21,228 nucleotides of DNA, from assembly GCA_944325295.1 (NCBI GenBank), contig CALUZL010000084.1, positions 1 through 21,228 on the forward strand, in the 5' to 3' direction. Positions 13,627 to 20,234 of the stretch are shown here, piece by piece. Each line of letters begins with the position of its first letter. Position 1 is the stretch's first letter. The stretch comes from an uncultured Erysipelotrichaceae bacterium. Lineage in GTDB: Bacteria > Bacillota_I > Bacilli_A > Erysipelotrichales > Erysipelotrichaceae. Position numbers and translations under genes: made by a program. The notes under the pieces are model-generated. The model was not told the DNA's origin. It did no database searches and worked only from the letters and a program-made list of their open reading frames with translations.

Positions 13627-15096
13627 ATGGGTCTATTTTCACACGACGCGCGTTTATTCAAATTTGACGTTCTCCGTTATGTCTCAAAACTAGCCTATGA
13701 AGGGGAAGTGATAACCGACGAAAAGCTGCAGGCTTTCTACAAGCAGCTCATTCCTAATGGTAAAGCGAAGTTTAGATGTTGTATCTATAAAGAAAGAGAA
13801 GTCTTAAGACAAAGGGGAAGACTTGTTTGCGGGAAGATGGCAAATGATGAAGCCAATCTCAATAAGCGCCAAGTAGTACAAGTCATCACCGCAGCCTGTG
13901 ATGGCTGCTCGATCAAAAAGATCCACGTCACCGATAACTGCCGCAAGTGTATGGAAAAGGCTTGCCGCAACGCTTGTAAGTTTGGAGCCATGGAGATCGG
14001 CCTTGAAAAGGCACAGATCAATTATGACAAGTGTGTTGAATGCGGCGCTTGTGCGCGCGCCTGTCCGTTCAATGCGATCGTCATGACTCAAAGACCATGC
14101 AAGGCAGCCTGTCCTGTCGATGCGATCAGTTGGAACGAAGATGATATCGCAGTCATCGACGAAAAGAAGTGTATCAACTGCGGTCGTTGTGTTGCCGCTT
14201 GTCCTTTCGGGGCGATCGAAGATATCTCCTGGATCGTACCGGTCATCAGCGATATCGTAGCTAAAAAGAAAGTCTATGCGATAGTCGCACCATCGATCCA
14301 AGGACAATTTGACAACGTCTTATTGCCACAGATCAAAGCTGGCATCAAAAAACTCGGCTTTGCGGATGTGTTTGAAGCGGCGCTGGGTGCCGATGTGGTC
14401 GCCAAAGAAGAGTATGAAGAGCTCAAGAAACATAAAGCGGCCGGTATTCCGATGACGACATCTTGTTGTCCGGCGTTTGTAAATATGGCAAAGATCCATT
14501 TCCCGGAAGTGTATGAGAAAAATGTCTCGACCATGGTCTCACCGATGATGGCCAGAGCAGCAGTCCTTAAAAAAGAGGATCCTGAATGTGAGATCGTCTT
14601 TATTGGTCCTTGCATCGCCAAAAAACAAGAAGCTATGGAAGAGCACACCAACATCGACTACGTCATCACTTTTGAGGAACTGGCAGCGATGTTTATATCG
14701 CAGCACATCTATCTGCGCGAAGTAGAGACTGATCCGGATGAGTGGGAAGCGTCGATCTTCGGAAGAAACTTCGCTCAGGGGGGCGGTGTTTCAAAGGCGG
14801 TGATCGAAGCTGCCAACGAAGCGGGTGAAAGCGGCATTACATCTTACTATGCCGATGGCGCCTTTGATTGTAAGAAACAGTTGTTGCTTATGAAGCTTGG
14901 CAAATTCACCTACGATATCCTTGAGGGTATGTGTTGTGATGGCGGTTGTATCGGTGGTCCGTGTACGGTAAGTGATGCGGTCGATGTCCGAAAGCGCATG
15001 AACAAAGAAAACGAAAAGCGTACGATCAAGATCGGTGAAGCTATCGCGAATATGGGTATCAACACTAAGGATATACCGATCCACAGAACAAAATAA
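13627..15096 (+). CDS. Monomeric [FeFe]-hydrogenase, group B-like
   Basis: A 489-residue iron-sulfur protein with an H-cluster domain. Residues 91-117 hold a cysteine-rich block (CDGC, CRKC, CRNAC). Two ferredoxin-type 4Fe-4S motifs (CVECGACARACP at 136-147 and CINCGRCVAACP at 182-193) flank a CKAACP block at 158-163. The H-cluster signatures follow: L1 TSCCP at 278-282, L2 GPCIAKK at 327-333 and L3 MCCDGGCIGGP at 435-445. Cys281, Cys329, Cys437 and Cys441 would be ligands, and Cys280 the proton-transfer residue. L1 with AF and L2 with GPC rather than MPC fit group B. It would make or sense H2 using ferredoxin. ATG13627 has AAGAGG eight bases upstream; a start 36 bases earlier lacks one. The maturation genes hydEFG are not in this window. 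A strong terminator follows. Confidence 0.9.
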   Translation: MGLFSHDARLFKFDVLRYVSKLAYEGEVITDEKLQAFYKQLIPNGKAKFRCCIYKEREVLRQRGRLVCGKMANDEANLNKRQVVQVITAACDGCSIKKIHVTDNCRKCMEKACRNACKFGAMEIGLEKAQINYDKCVECGACARACPFNAIVMTQRPCKAACPVDAISWNEDDIAVIDEKKCINCGRCVAACPFGAIEDISWIVPVISDIVAKKKVYAIVAPSIQGQFDNVLLPQIKAGIKKLGFADVFEAALGADVVAKEEYEELKKHKAAGIPMTTSCCPAFVNMAKIHFPEVYEKNVSTMVSPMMARAAVLKKEDPECEIVFIGPCIAKKQEAMEEHTNIDYVITFEELAAMFISQHIYLREVETDPDEWEASIFGRNFAQGGGVSKAVIEAANEAGESGITSYYADGAFDCKKQLLLMKLGKFTYDILEGMCCDGGCIGGPCTVSDAVDVRKRMNKENEKRTIKIGEAIANMGINTKDIPIHRTK

Positions 15097-15100
15097 GATG

Positions 15101-15133
15101 AAAAGCTGCAATACCGAAAGGATGCAGCTTTTT
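15101..15133 (+). terminator. Intrinsic terminator after the hydrogenase gene
   Basis: AAAAGCTGCA (15101-15110) pairs with TGCAGCTTTT (15123-15132) around a 12-nt loop, ending in a T run, five bases after the stop codon. Confidence 0.9.
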
Positions 15134-15176
15134 GAAGCGAAGCCGCAGTTTATCATTCACGAAGAGTTCATTGTCA

Positions 15177-15205
15177 TCACATAATTCTCACATAATTTAT
15201 TCGCA
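15177..15205 (+). repeat. 11-bp-period direct repeat, possible regulator site
   Basis: TCACATAATT occurs at 15177 and 15188, exactly 11 bp apart, followed by a related TCGCATAAT at 15201. An 11-bp period between TnACA-like half sites is the layout of PhoB/PhoP-type response regulator boxes. It lies in the 239-bp gap between the hydrogenase gene and the HAD gene at 15336. Confidence 0.45.
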
Positions 15206-15248
15206 TAATATAAATAGTTAATAGTTATTTCATAGGTATATCTCTCAT

Positions 15249-15283
15249 AAAAGGTACAGAACATAATAATCTGTATCTTTTTA
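15249..15283 (+). terminator. Orphan terminator-like hairpin in an intergenic region
   Basis: AAAAGGTACAG (15249-15259) pairs with CTGTATCTTTT (15271-15281) through 11 pairs including one G-T, followed by further T. No gene ends immediately upstream, and the hydrogenase unit has its own terminator 115 bases earlier. It may end a short RNA or attenuate the leader of the HAD gene. Confidence 0.6.
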
Positions 15284-15335
15284 TTTACTAACATTTCACT
15301 ATCTGTAATAATATTTGGCGAAAAGAGGTTTAGTC

Positions 15336-15983
15336 ATGATCGAAGCAGTATTTTTTGATTTAGACGGTGTACTTATCGACTCGGAAACGATGCACCAAAG
15401 TATCATGCAGGAATTTGTAAGAGATAACGGATACCCCATTCCCAAAGAGCGGTTTTATCGTCTCATCGGTTCCCATAAGTCTATGAATCCCTTTGACAGC
15501 GTCGTCGAAGGTATCGATCTTGGCGAACCCAAAGATGTCTTTTTAAAAAAACTTCAAAGTCATCGTCAAAAACGCCTTAAAGAGTACGACTACAGCACTA
15601 TCGGCTTTAAAGATGCTAAGCCGACTTTAAAATACCTAAAGGAGGTCGGGATCAAAACAGCCGTCGCTTCCAGCAGCAACATCGACTACATAAACCGGAT
15701 GCTCAGGGCCAACGACATAGCTGACTACTTCGATCTGAAGGTGAGCTGTGATGAATTTGCCCACAGCAAGCCCCATCCGGACATCTACCTTTACTGTTTG
15801 GAGTACTTCGGCATCGATCGCGATAAGTGCTTAGTCGTCGAAGACAGTAAGTTCGGTATTGAGGCTGCCAAAAGAGCACAATTGAAAGTCATCGCCAAAA
15901 GAGATCATAAATTCGGAATCGATCAAAGCGAGGCCGATCTCTTTATCGACGATCTCATCGAGTTAAAAGGGCTGCTCAGATGA
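15336..15983 (+). CDS. HAD hydrolase, beta-phosphoglucomutase-like
   Basis: A 215-residue HAD enzyme with an alpha-helical C1 cap. Motif I is FDLDGVLIDSE (nucleophile Asp8, Asp10), motif II SSSNIDY, motif III the Lys of SKPHPD, and motif IV VVEDSKFGIEAA. The DGVLIDSE and ED-S-GIEAA forms are those of the beta-phosphoglucomutase / sugar-phosphatase branch (PgmB, YcjU, YniC-like). Its reaction is on a sugar phosphate but cannot be fixed further. ATG15336 is chosen: AAAAGAGG lies upstream at the right distance, whereas an in-frame TTG at 15315 precedes that site. Its stop overlaps the next gene start (ATGA), so the two are coupled. Confidence 0.9.
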   Translation: MIEAVFFDLDGVLIDSETMHQSIMQEFVRDNGYPIPKERFYRLIGSHKSMNPFDSVVEGIDLGEPKDVFLKKLQSHRQKRLKEYDYSTIGFKDAKPTLKYLKEVGIKTAVASSSNIDYINRMLRANDIADYFDLKVSCDEFAHSKPHPDIYLYCLEYFGIDRDKCLVVEDSKFGIEAAKRAQLKVIAKRDHKFGIDQSEADLFIDDLIELKGLLR

Positions 15984-16480
15984 TAGTAAAAGCTAAAAGA
16001 GAAGATCTGTCAGCGATCTTAAAGATCTTTGAGCATGCTAAAAGTATCATGCGTCAAAGCGGCAACTATGACCAGTGGAGCGATGGTTACCCACAAAAGG
16101 AGAGACTGCTTGAGGATATCGCTAAAGGGCAACTGTACCTTTTGAGGTCATCAGAAGCAATCGAAGCCTGTTTTGTCATCCTTGAAACAAAAGAGCCGAC
16201 CTACAGTCACATCGAAGGGGCATGGCGTGATGATTCACCCTATGTCACCATCCATCGTCTGGCAAAGGGGCCAAAGGGGAAGGATGTATTTAAAAGCGCT
16301 TTTGAAAAAGCTAAAAGTCTTTGTGGCCATATAAGGATCGATACCCATCGCGACAACAAGATCATGCAACATCTGATCACAAAGTATGGTTTTGTGTATT
16401 GTGGGATCATCTATCTTGAAGACGGCAGCGAGCGTTTGGCCTATGAGTATTGCGAAGATATTAAAACAGGGCTCAAATGA
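15980..16480 (+). CDS. GNAT family N-acetyltransferase
   Basis: A 166-residue GNAT protein. The N-terminal helices read ILKIFEHAKSIMRQSGN-DQW-GYP, a block found in a common clostridial GNAT group. Then come the strand LYLLRSSEAIEACFVI, the region YVTIHRLAKGPKGKDV, which replaces the usual QxxGxG loop, and a C-terminal IRIDTHRDNKIMQHLITKYGFVYCG ending with the typical YGF strand. It starts by a 4-bp overlap with the HAD gene, so both are made together. It runs head-on into the chromate transporter gene, with an 8-bp overlap of coding ends and no visible terminator between. The substrate is unknown. Confidence 0.88.
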   Translation: MIVKAKREDLSAILKIFEHAKSIMRQSGNYDQWSDGYPQKERLLEDIAKGQLYLLRSSEAIEACFVILETKEPTYSHIEGAWRDDSPYVTIHRLAKGPKGKDVFKSAFEKAKSLCGHIRIDTHRDNKIMQHLITKYGFVYCGIIYLEDGSERLAYEYCEDIKTGLK

Positions 16481-17033
16481 GCTCTGTTATGATATATACC
16501 AAGACGTTGAGGATACCGCAAACGACCATGATGAGGATCGGGCTGAGCTTGGTCTTTCTTAAGGCGATAAAAGCCAGTACGAAGATGACAAGGGCAACGA
16601 TACTGAGTGAAGCCAGAGTACCATCGATAGTCACGGCTGTAATAAACATCGAAACGCCCGCTGAAGCGATAAGGGCGACGACGGCCGGTCTTAAACAGCC
16701 GAGCACCGAATCGAGACCCTTGGCGTTTTTATAGCGACGATAGATGTAAGCTAGAAGGGAAACGATAAATATCGAGGGTAGGATGACTCCGAAAGTGGCG
16801 ATGATCGCTCCGGGTATCCCGGCGATCCTGATGCCGACGAAGGTGGCGCTGTTTACGGCGATCGGACCGGGCGTCATTTCGGCGATCGTCACTAAATCGG
16901 AAAACTCAGACATCGTCAACCAACGATGGATATCTACAGCTTGCGTCTGGATCAGCGGTATGGCTGCATAACCGCCGCCGATCGAGAAAAGACCGATCTG
17001 GACAAAGCTTAAAAACAACTGCAAATAGATCAT
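16473..17033 (-). CDS. Chromate transporter (CHR) family, half-size subunit 2
   Basis: A 186-residue membrane protein of the CHR family. FSIGGGYAAIPLI at 17-29 and MTPGPIAVNSATFVG at about 53-67 are the family signature (GGG and PGP). Five to six hydrophobic segments fill the rest. In CHR systems a full-length ChrA has two such domains in one chain, whereas many Bacillota carry two separate halves encoded in tandem, as here. ATG17033 overlaps the end of the first half by 4 bp. The family includes chromate exporters, but in gut Bacillota the true substrate is not established. The C-terminal end overlaps the GNAT gene on the other strand by 8 bp. Confidence 0.92.
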   Translation of the reverse strand: MIYLQLFLSFVQIGLFSIGGGYAAIPLIQTQAVDIHRWLTMSEFSDLVTIAEMTPGPIAVNSATFVGIRIAGIPGAIIATFGVILPSIFIVSLLAYIYRRYKNAKGLDSVLGCLRPAVVALIASAGVSMFITAVTIDGTLASLSIVALVIFVLAFIALRKTKLSPILIMVVCGILNVLVYIITELI

Positions 17034-17608
17034 TTGTCGACCTCCGCTTTTGATCTTTCGGCGAGCGCTTTAATGATGCCGATAAAGGCGACGGCCAGTA
17101 TGATCAAGATCACATTGCCCCCAAAAAACATTTCGGCGATAAAGGAGGCGATGATGATCAGGATGAAAAGAGCGCTTCTTTCATTTATGACTCTGATACC
17201 AAGGTCTAAGGACACCGAAAGAATGACGGCAGCAACCCCGATCTGCATTCCCTTAAGCATCAAAGCTACCCACATATTGCTGATGAAGGCGCTGTAGATA
17301 AAAGATATCACCGAAAGGATGATCATCGGCGGTAAGATCGTTCCCAAAACAGCCGTTATCATCCCAAGGATCCCCTGGATCTTCCACCCGACCAAGATTG
17401 CGGCATTTACGGCGATCGCCCCCGGCGACGATTGGGCAATGGCAGTGTAGTCCAACATCTCCTCTTCACTGAGCCAACCCAACTCTTCAACCAGTTTTTT
17501 CTTCATGAACGTCACGATGACAAACCCGCCCCCGAAAGTAAAGGAGCTTATATAAAAGGTCACCGTAAACAATTTCCACAACTTTTTTAAATTCACGACA
17601 ATCATCAT
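17030..17608 (-). CDS. Chromate transporter (CHR) family, half-size subunit 1
   Basis: A 192-residue membrane protein, first of the CHR pair. Signatures are FTFGGGFVIVTFMKKKLVE near the N-terminus, then SSPGAIAVNAAILVG and GWKIQGILGMI, followed by several hydrophobic helices and a basic C-terminus. The two halves probably form a heterodimeric antiparallel transporter, an inference from family precedent. Two adjacent ATGs (17608 and 17605) are possible starts, and neither has a visible Shine-Dalgarno sequence. The upstream region diverges from the isomerase gene over an 85-bp AT-rich gap. Confidence 0.92.
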   Translation of the reverse strand: MMIVVNLKKLWKLFTVTFYISSFTFGGGFVIVTFMKKKLVEELGWLSEEEMLDYTAIAQSSPGAIAVNAAILVGWKIQGILGMITAVLGTILPPMIILSVISFIYSAFISNMWVALMLKGMQIGVAAVILSVSLDLGIRVINERSALFILIIIASFIAEMFFGGNVILIILAVAFIGIIKALAERSKAEVDK

Positions 17609-17653
17609 ACTAGATATTTATATTTATGTCATCATAAACAGCGGAAAATACAT

Positions 17654-17659
17654 TATAAT
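17654..17659 (+). promoter_or_regulatory. -10 box of the isomerase gene
   Basis: TATAAT 34 bases before ATG17694, in an AT-rich divergent gap. No convincing -35 was seen. Confidence 0.5.
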
Positions 17660-17693
17660 TTAATTAACTTAATTAATGGGGAAGGAAGAGGCT

Positions 17694-18911
17694 ATGGATA
17701 ATAAATACAAGATCAATACCGACGAAAATAAAGCGTTTCTTGAAAAGATGCGCAATGAACTTTTGTGCTTTGGCAGAGAATTTCCGTCTGCGAGAGGATC
17801 ATCGTATTATTTAGGCGATGACGGTAGACCGCTAAAAGACAGAAATCGGGAGACCTGGATCACTTCAAGGATGGCCCATGTCTACAGTATCGGCACCTTT
17901 TTAAACGACAGTCAAAGTAAAGAGCTTGCCACTAAAGCGATCTGCGGCCTTAAAGATGAATTGCACGATCCTAAAAACGGTGGGTATTATGCAGGTCTTA
18001 CAAAGGATGGCGCAATCGTTCCCACAAAGCAGTGTTATGCGCATGCGTTTGTGATCTTGGCGGGCTGCTCGGGCCTTTTGGCCGACATTCCCGGGGCAAA
18101 AGCGCTTTTGACCGATGCGCTTGAAGTCTATGATCACTATTTCTGGAGTGAAAAGGACGGTCTTGCCAGTGACACTTGGAATACGGAATTTACGGTCTGT
18201 GATCCTTATCGCGGCCTGAATGCCAATATGCACAGCGTGGAAGCTTTCTTGGCCGTTTATGATACTTTAGGCGATAAAAAGTACTATGATCGTGCCAAAA
18301 GGGTGATCGATCATGTGCTGGGTTGGGCAAAAGCCAATGATTGGCGAATCCCGGAGCATTACACAAGCGATTGGCAGATGGATCTTGAATGTAATAAGGA
18401 TAGCCCTGCCGATCAGTTCAAGCCGTATGGTGCAACCCCGGGTCATGGCATCGAGTGGGCAAGACTGATAACCCAATGGGCGCTTGCCGGAAAAGAAGAT
18501 GCCCATTACATCGAAAGTGCGCAGGCACTATTTGATAGAGCGATCGAAGATGGCTGGTGTGCCGATGGTGCCAAAGGCATCGTCTATACTACCGATTGGC
18601 AAGGGAAACCGATCGTCCATGACCGTATGCACTGGACCTTAGCTGAAGCGATCAACACTTCTGCCACCCTTTATAAGGTAACGGGCAAGCAAGGGTATGC
18701 AGACCTTTACGCCCAGTTCATACAATACCTCGATGAGTGTGTCTATGATCATAAACACGGATCCTGGTATCATCAACTCGATCGGGAAAATAAGGTTATC
18801 GGCACAGTTTGGGATGGCAAGCCCGATCTTTACCACGCCTTTCAGGCAACCCTTATCCCTTATCATTCCCCATCCGTATCAATAGCTAAAGCCGTAAAGG
18901 ATAACTTATGA
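17694..18911 (+). CDS. YihS-like aldose-ketose isomerase (AGE family)
   Basis: A 405-residue (alpha/alpha)6-barrel enzyme of the N-acylglucosamine 2-epimerase superfamily, closest in pattern to YihS (sulfoquinovose/mannose isomerase). ETWITSRMAHVYS at 53-65, GLNANMHSVEAFL at 174-186, PGHGIEWARL at 249-258, GIVYTTDWQGKP and DGKPDLYHAFQA follow the E. coli YihS order. His180, His251 and His381 match the YihS catalytic and metal-independent acid/base histidines (176, 248 and 383 there). It would interconvert an aldose with its ketose in the cytoplasm; whether the sugar is sulfoquinovose, mannose or another is not settled, and no other sulfoglycolysis gene is in view. GGAAGAGG just before ATG17694 decides against ATG17676. 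Its stop overlaps the following lipoprotein start. Confidence 0.88.
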   Translation: MDNKYKINTDENKAFLEKMRNELLCFGREFPSARGSSYYLGDDGRPLKDRNRETWITSRMAHVYSIGTFLNDSQSKELATKAICGLKDELHDPKNGGYYAGLTKDGAIVPTKQCYAHAFVILAGCSGLLADIPGAKALLTDALEVYDHYFWSEKDGLASDTWNTEFTVCDPYRGLNANMHSVEAFLAVYDTLGDKKYYDRAKRVIDHVLGWAKANDWRIPEHYTSDWQMDLECNKDSPADQFKPYGATPGHGIEWARLITQWALAGKEDAHYIESAQALFDRAIEDGWCADGAKGIVYTTDWQGKPIVHDRMHWTLAEAINTSATLYKVTGKQGYADLYAQFIQYLDECVYDHKHGSWYHQLDRENKVIGTVWDGKPDLYHAFQATLIPYHSPSVSIAKAVKDNL

Positions 18912-19516
18912 AATATGTAAAATTAGTGTTGGTATTAACTTTAGTCCTTTTGATCAGTGCCTGCCAAAAAGAAATTTCAAGTCCTGTCTCGGTAAACGAA
19001 GAAAGTGAGATCATCTTTGCAGGTTTCACTGAAGAGGTAAACGAAGCAGCCTATGATGTCGTGCTTGCAGATGAGATCGAGACGATGAGATTTATGACAA
19101 AAAGACAGCTAAACGATGGAACTTGGCTCAGTGAGGATGAAGACAGATTAAAATTAGATATCGGTAAATATGACCACTTTACCATGACCATAAAGGCTCA
19201 GGAAATGGAAGCTGATGATAATGAAATAATGTATATGATTCGTCTTGAAGATGGCGACTCTGTCATTGCGAGCATCGGTCTGAGTCAAAGGATGGCTGAA
19301 GAGGATATCTCTAAGACGGGCGTCAGTACAAGTGAATTTCGGCAAGAGGATCTCGCTGTCAAAAAAGGAAACGAGGTCGTTATGGCTCGTAACATGTATG
19401 CCGTATATGATGAAAATGGCGAAACGGAAGTATTTGCCCCTTCGCTTGATGACTATGAGAATAGTGAAGAGACCAATGCCGACTATGCGACTGTCCTGAT
19501 CGTTATTTTTGAATAA
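18908..19516 (+). CDS. Predicted lipoprotein of unknown function
   Basis: A 202-residue lipoprotein. The signal peptide ends in LISAC, so Cys19 would be lipidated and the mature protein anchored outside. The mature part is strongly acidic, with strands such as LKLDIGKYDHFTMTIKA and IMYMIRLEDGDSVIASIG that suggest a beta-rich fold. No catalytic motif or family was recognised. The start overlaps the isomerase stop by 4 bp and has AAAGGA about nine bases upstream. It is therefore translated with the isomerase, but the link between an intracellular sugar isomerase and a surface lipoprotein is unclear. No terminator with a T run follows; an inverted repeat begins at its stop codon. Confidence 0.85.
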   Translation: MKYVKLVLVLTLVLLISACQKEISSPVSVNEESEIIFAGFTEEVNEAAYDVVLADEIETMRFMTKRQLNDGTWLSEDEDRLKLDIGKYDHFTMTIKAQEMEADDNEIMYMIRLEDGDSVIASIGLSQRMAEEDISKTGVSTSEFRQEDLAVKKGNEVVMARNMYAVYDENGETEVFAPSLDDYENSEETNADYATVLIVIFE

Positions 19517-19597
19517 AGACGAAACATGACTGTCAGAGTTTTTGTGTGAAGACAAACAGAACACAAGCTTCAAGAAGATGCCATGTTTACACGTCTT
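19516..19597 (+). ncRNA. Long imperfect inverted repeat, possible structured RNA
   Basis: AAGACGAAACATG (19516-19528) pairs with CATGTTT-ACA-CGTCTT (19582-19597), 13 pairs with a 3-nt bulge. Inside it TTGTGT (19542-19547) can pair with ACACAA (19561-19566). It begins at the stop codon of the lipoprotein gene and has no T run at its 3' end, so it is not a plain terminator. Whether it is an independent RNA is not shown. Confidence 0.35.
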
Positions 19598-19653
19598 ACT
19601 GTGCGATCTAGGAACGGAATTTACTTTGGAAAGTGTCATGTCGGTGATCGATA

Positions 19654-19682
19654 TTGACAAATCTATCCTTAATCTTTATCAT
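19654..19682 (+). promoter_or_regulatory. Sigma-A-type promoter for rpmH
   Basis: A perfect TTGACA at 19654-19659, a 17-bp spacer and TATCAT at 19677-19682. The predicted start near 19689 gives a roughly 30-base leader with AAAGGAG before rpmH. Confidence 0.82.
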
Positions 19683-19718
19683 TATATAGCATTAATTTAA
19701 GAAAAGGAGTCGTATAAA

Positions 19719-19853
19719 ATGAAGAGAACTTATCAGCCAAGTAAGAGAAAACACCAGAAAACTTGTGGTTTCAGAGCTCGTATGAAAACTGCTGGTGGCC
19801 GTAAAGTATTAGCTAGAAGACGCCAAAAAGGCAGAAAGGTATTATCTGCTTAA
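19719..19853 (+). CDS. rpmH: 50S ribosomal protein L34
   Basis: L34 is a 44-residue, very basic protein of the large ribosomal subunit. The N-terminal MKRTYQPSKRKH and the C-terminal GRKVLARRRQKGRKVLSA are diagnostic. At residue 16 the usual His of the HGFRARM block is Cys (TCGFRARM). AAAGGAG lies eight bases before ATG. It leads the conserved rpmH-rnpA-yidC-jag unit from a strong promoter, and a hairpin with a T run follows its stop at once. Confidence 0.97.
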   Translation: MKRTYQPSKRKHQKTCGFRARMKTAGGRKVLARRRQKGRKVLSA

Positions 19854-19854
19854 C

Positions 19855-19876
19855 AAGTCACTGCGGTGACTTTTTT
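19855..19876 (+). terminator. Attenuator-like hairpin between rpmH and rnpA
   Basis: AAGTCAC (19855-19861) pairs with GTGACTT (19866-19872) closed by a C(TGCG)G loop, which belongs to the very stable UNCG class, and followed by six T. The 3' arm includes GGTGA (19865-19869), the only candidate ribosome binding site for rnpA. It is probably a partial terminator that makes much more L34 than RnpA mRNA. Confidence 0.8.
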
Positions 19877-19879
19877 ATT

Positions 19880-20209
19880 ATGAAGAAGGCATATCGCGTC
19901 AGAAAGAACCAAGAGTTCACTAAGATCATAGCCAAAAAGCATACGAGATCTTCCAAGAATTTCGTTATCCATTACGACACAAGAGCGCTCGATCACAGCC
20001 GAATCGGTATCAGTGTCTCCAAAAAACTCGGCAATGCTGTCATCCGAAACAAAGTCAAAAGGCAGGTGCGGGAAATGGTCAAAGATCTGGACTTTTATGA
20101 GCTGCCACATGATTACATAATCATCGTCCGTAAGGGATATTTTGAGGGCTGTTTTGCGGATAATAAAAAAGACTTGGAAAAGACTATAAAAGCTTGTAGA
20201 ATTATTTAA
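19880..20209 (+). CDS. rnpA: Ribonuclease P protein component
   Basis: RnpA is the small basic protein that helps the RNase P RNA bind precursor tRNA. The product has 109 residues, near the usual 110-120. N-terminal KKAYRVRKNQEF and the RNR-type signature NAVIRNKVKRQVRE identify it, with an IGISVSKKLG block before it and DYIIIVRKG after it. ATG19880 is only three bases after the T run of the preceding hairpin. The only Shine-Dalgarno-like sequence is GGTGA inside that hairpin, so translation may need it to open or to be coupled to rpmH. It is followed by yidC after 25 bases. Confidence 0.95.
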   Translation: MKKAYRVRKNQEFTKIIAKKHTRSSKNFVIHYDTRALDHSRIGISVSKKLGNAVIRNKVKRQVREMVKDLDFYELPHDYIIIVRKGYFEGCFADNKKDLEKTIKACRII

Positions 20210-20234
20210 TGCAAGATGTATTTTGAGGTATAAG

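Noticed and set aside
14503..14516. ATTTCCCGGAAG, similar to the Noc binding site ATTTCCCGGGAAAT
   Set aside because: It lacks the full palindrome. No good parS (TGTTCCACGTGAAACA) or Noc site was found by eye anywhere in the window.
17676..17693. Upstream ATG for the isomerase
   Set aside because: The ribosome binding site GGAAGAGG lies inside this stretch and points to ATG17694, where similarity to YihS also begins.
19154..19660. 168-codon open frame on the - strand across the lipoprotein gene and the following gap
   Set aside because: No ribosome binding site, low-complexity composition, and it overlaps a well-supported gene and the inverted repeat; taken as a shadow frame.
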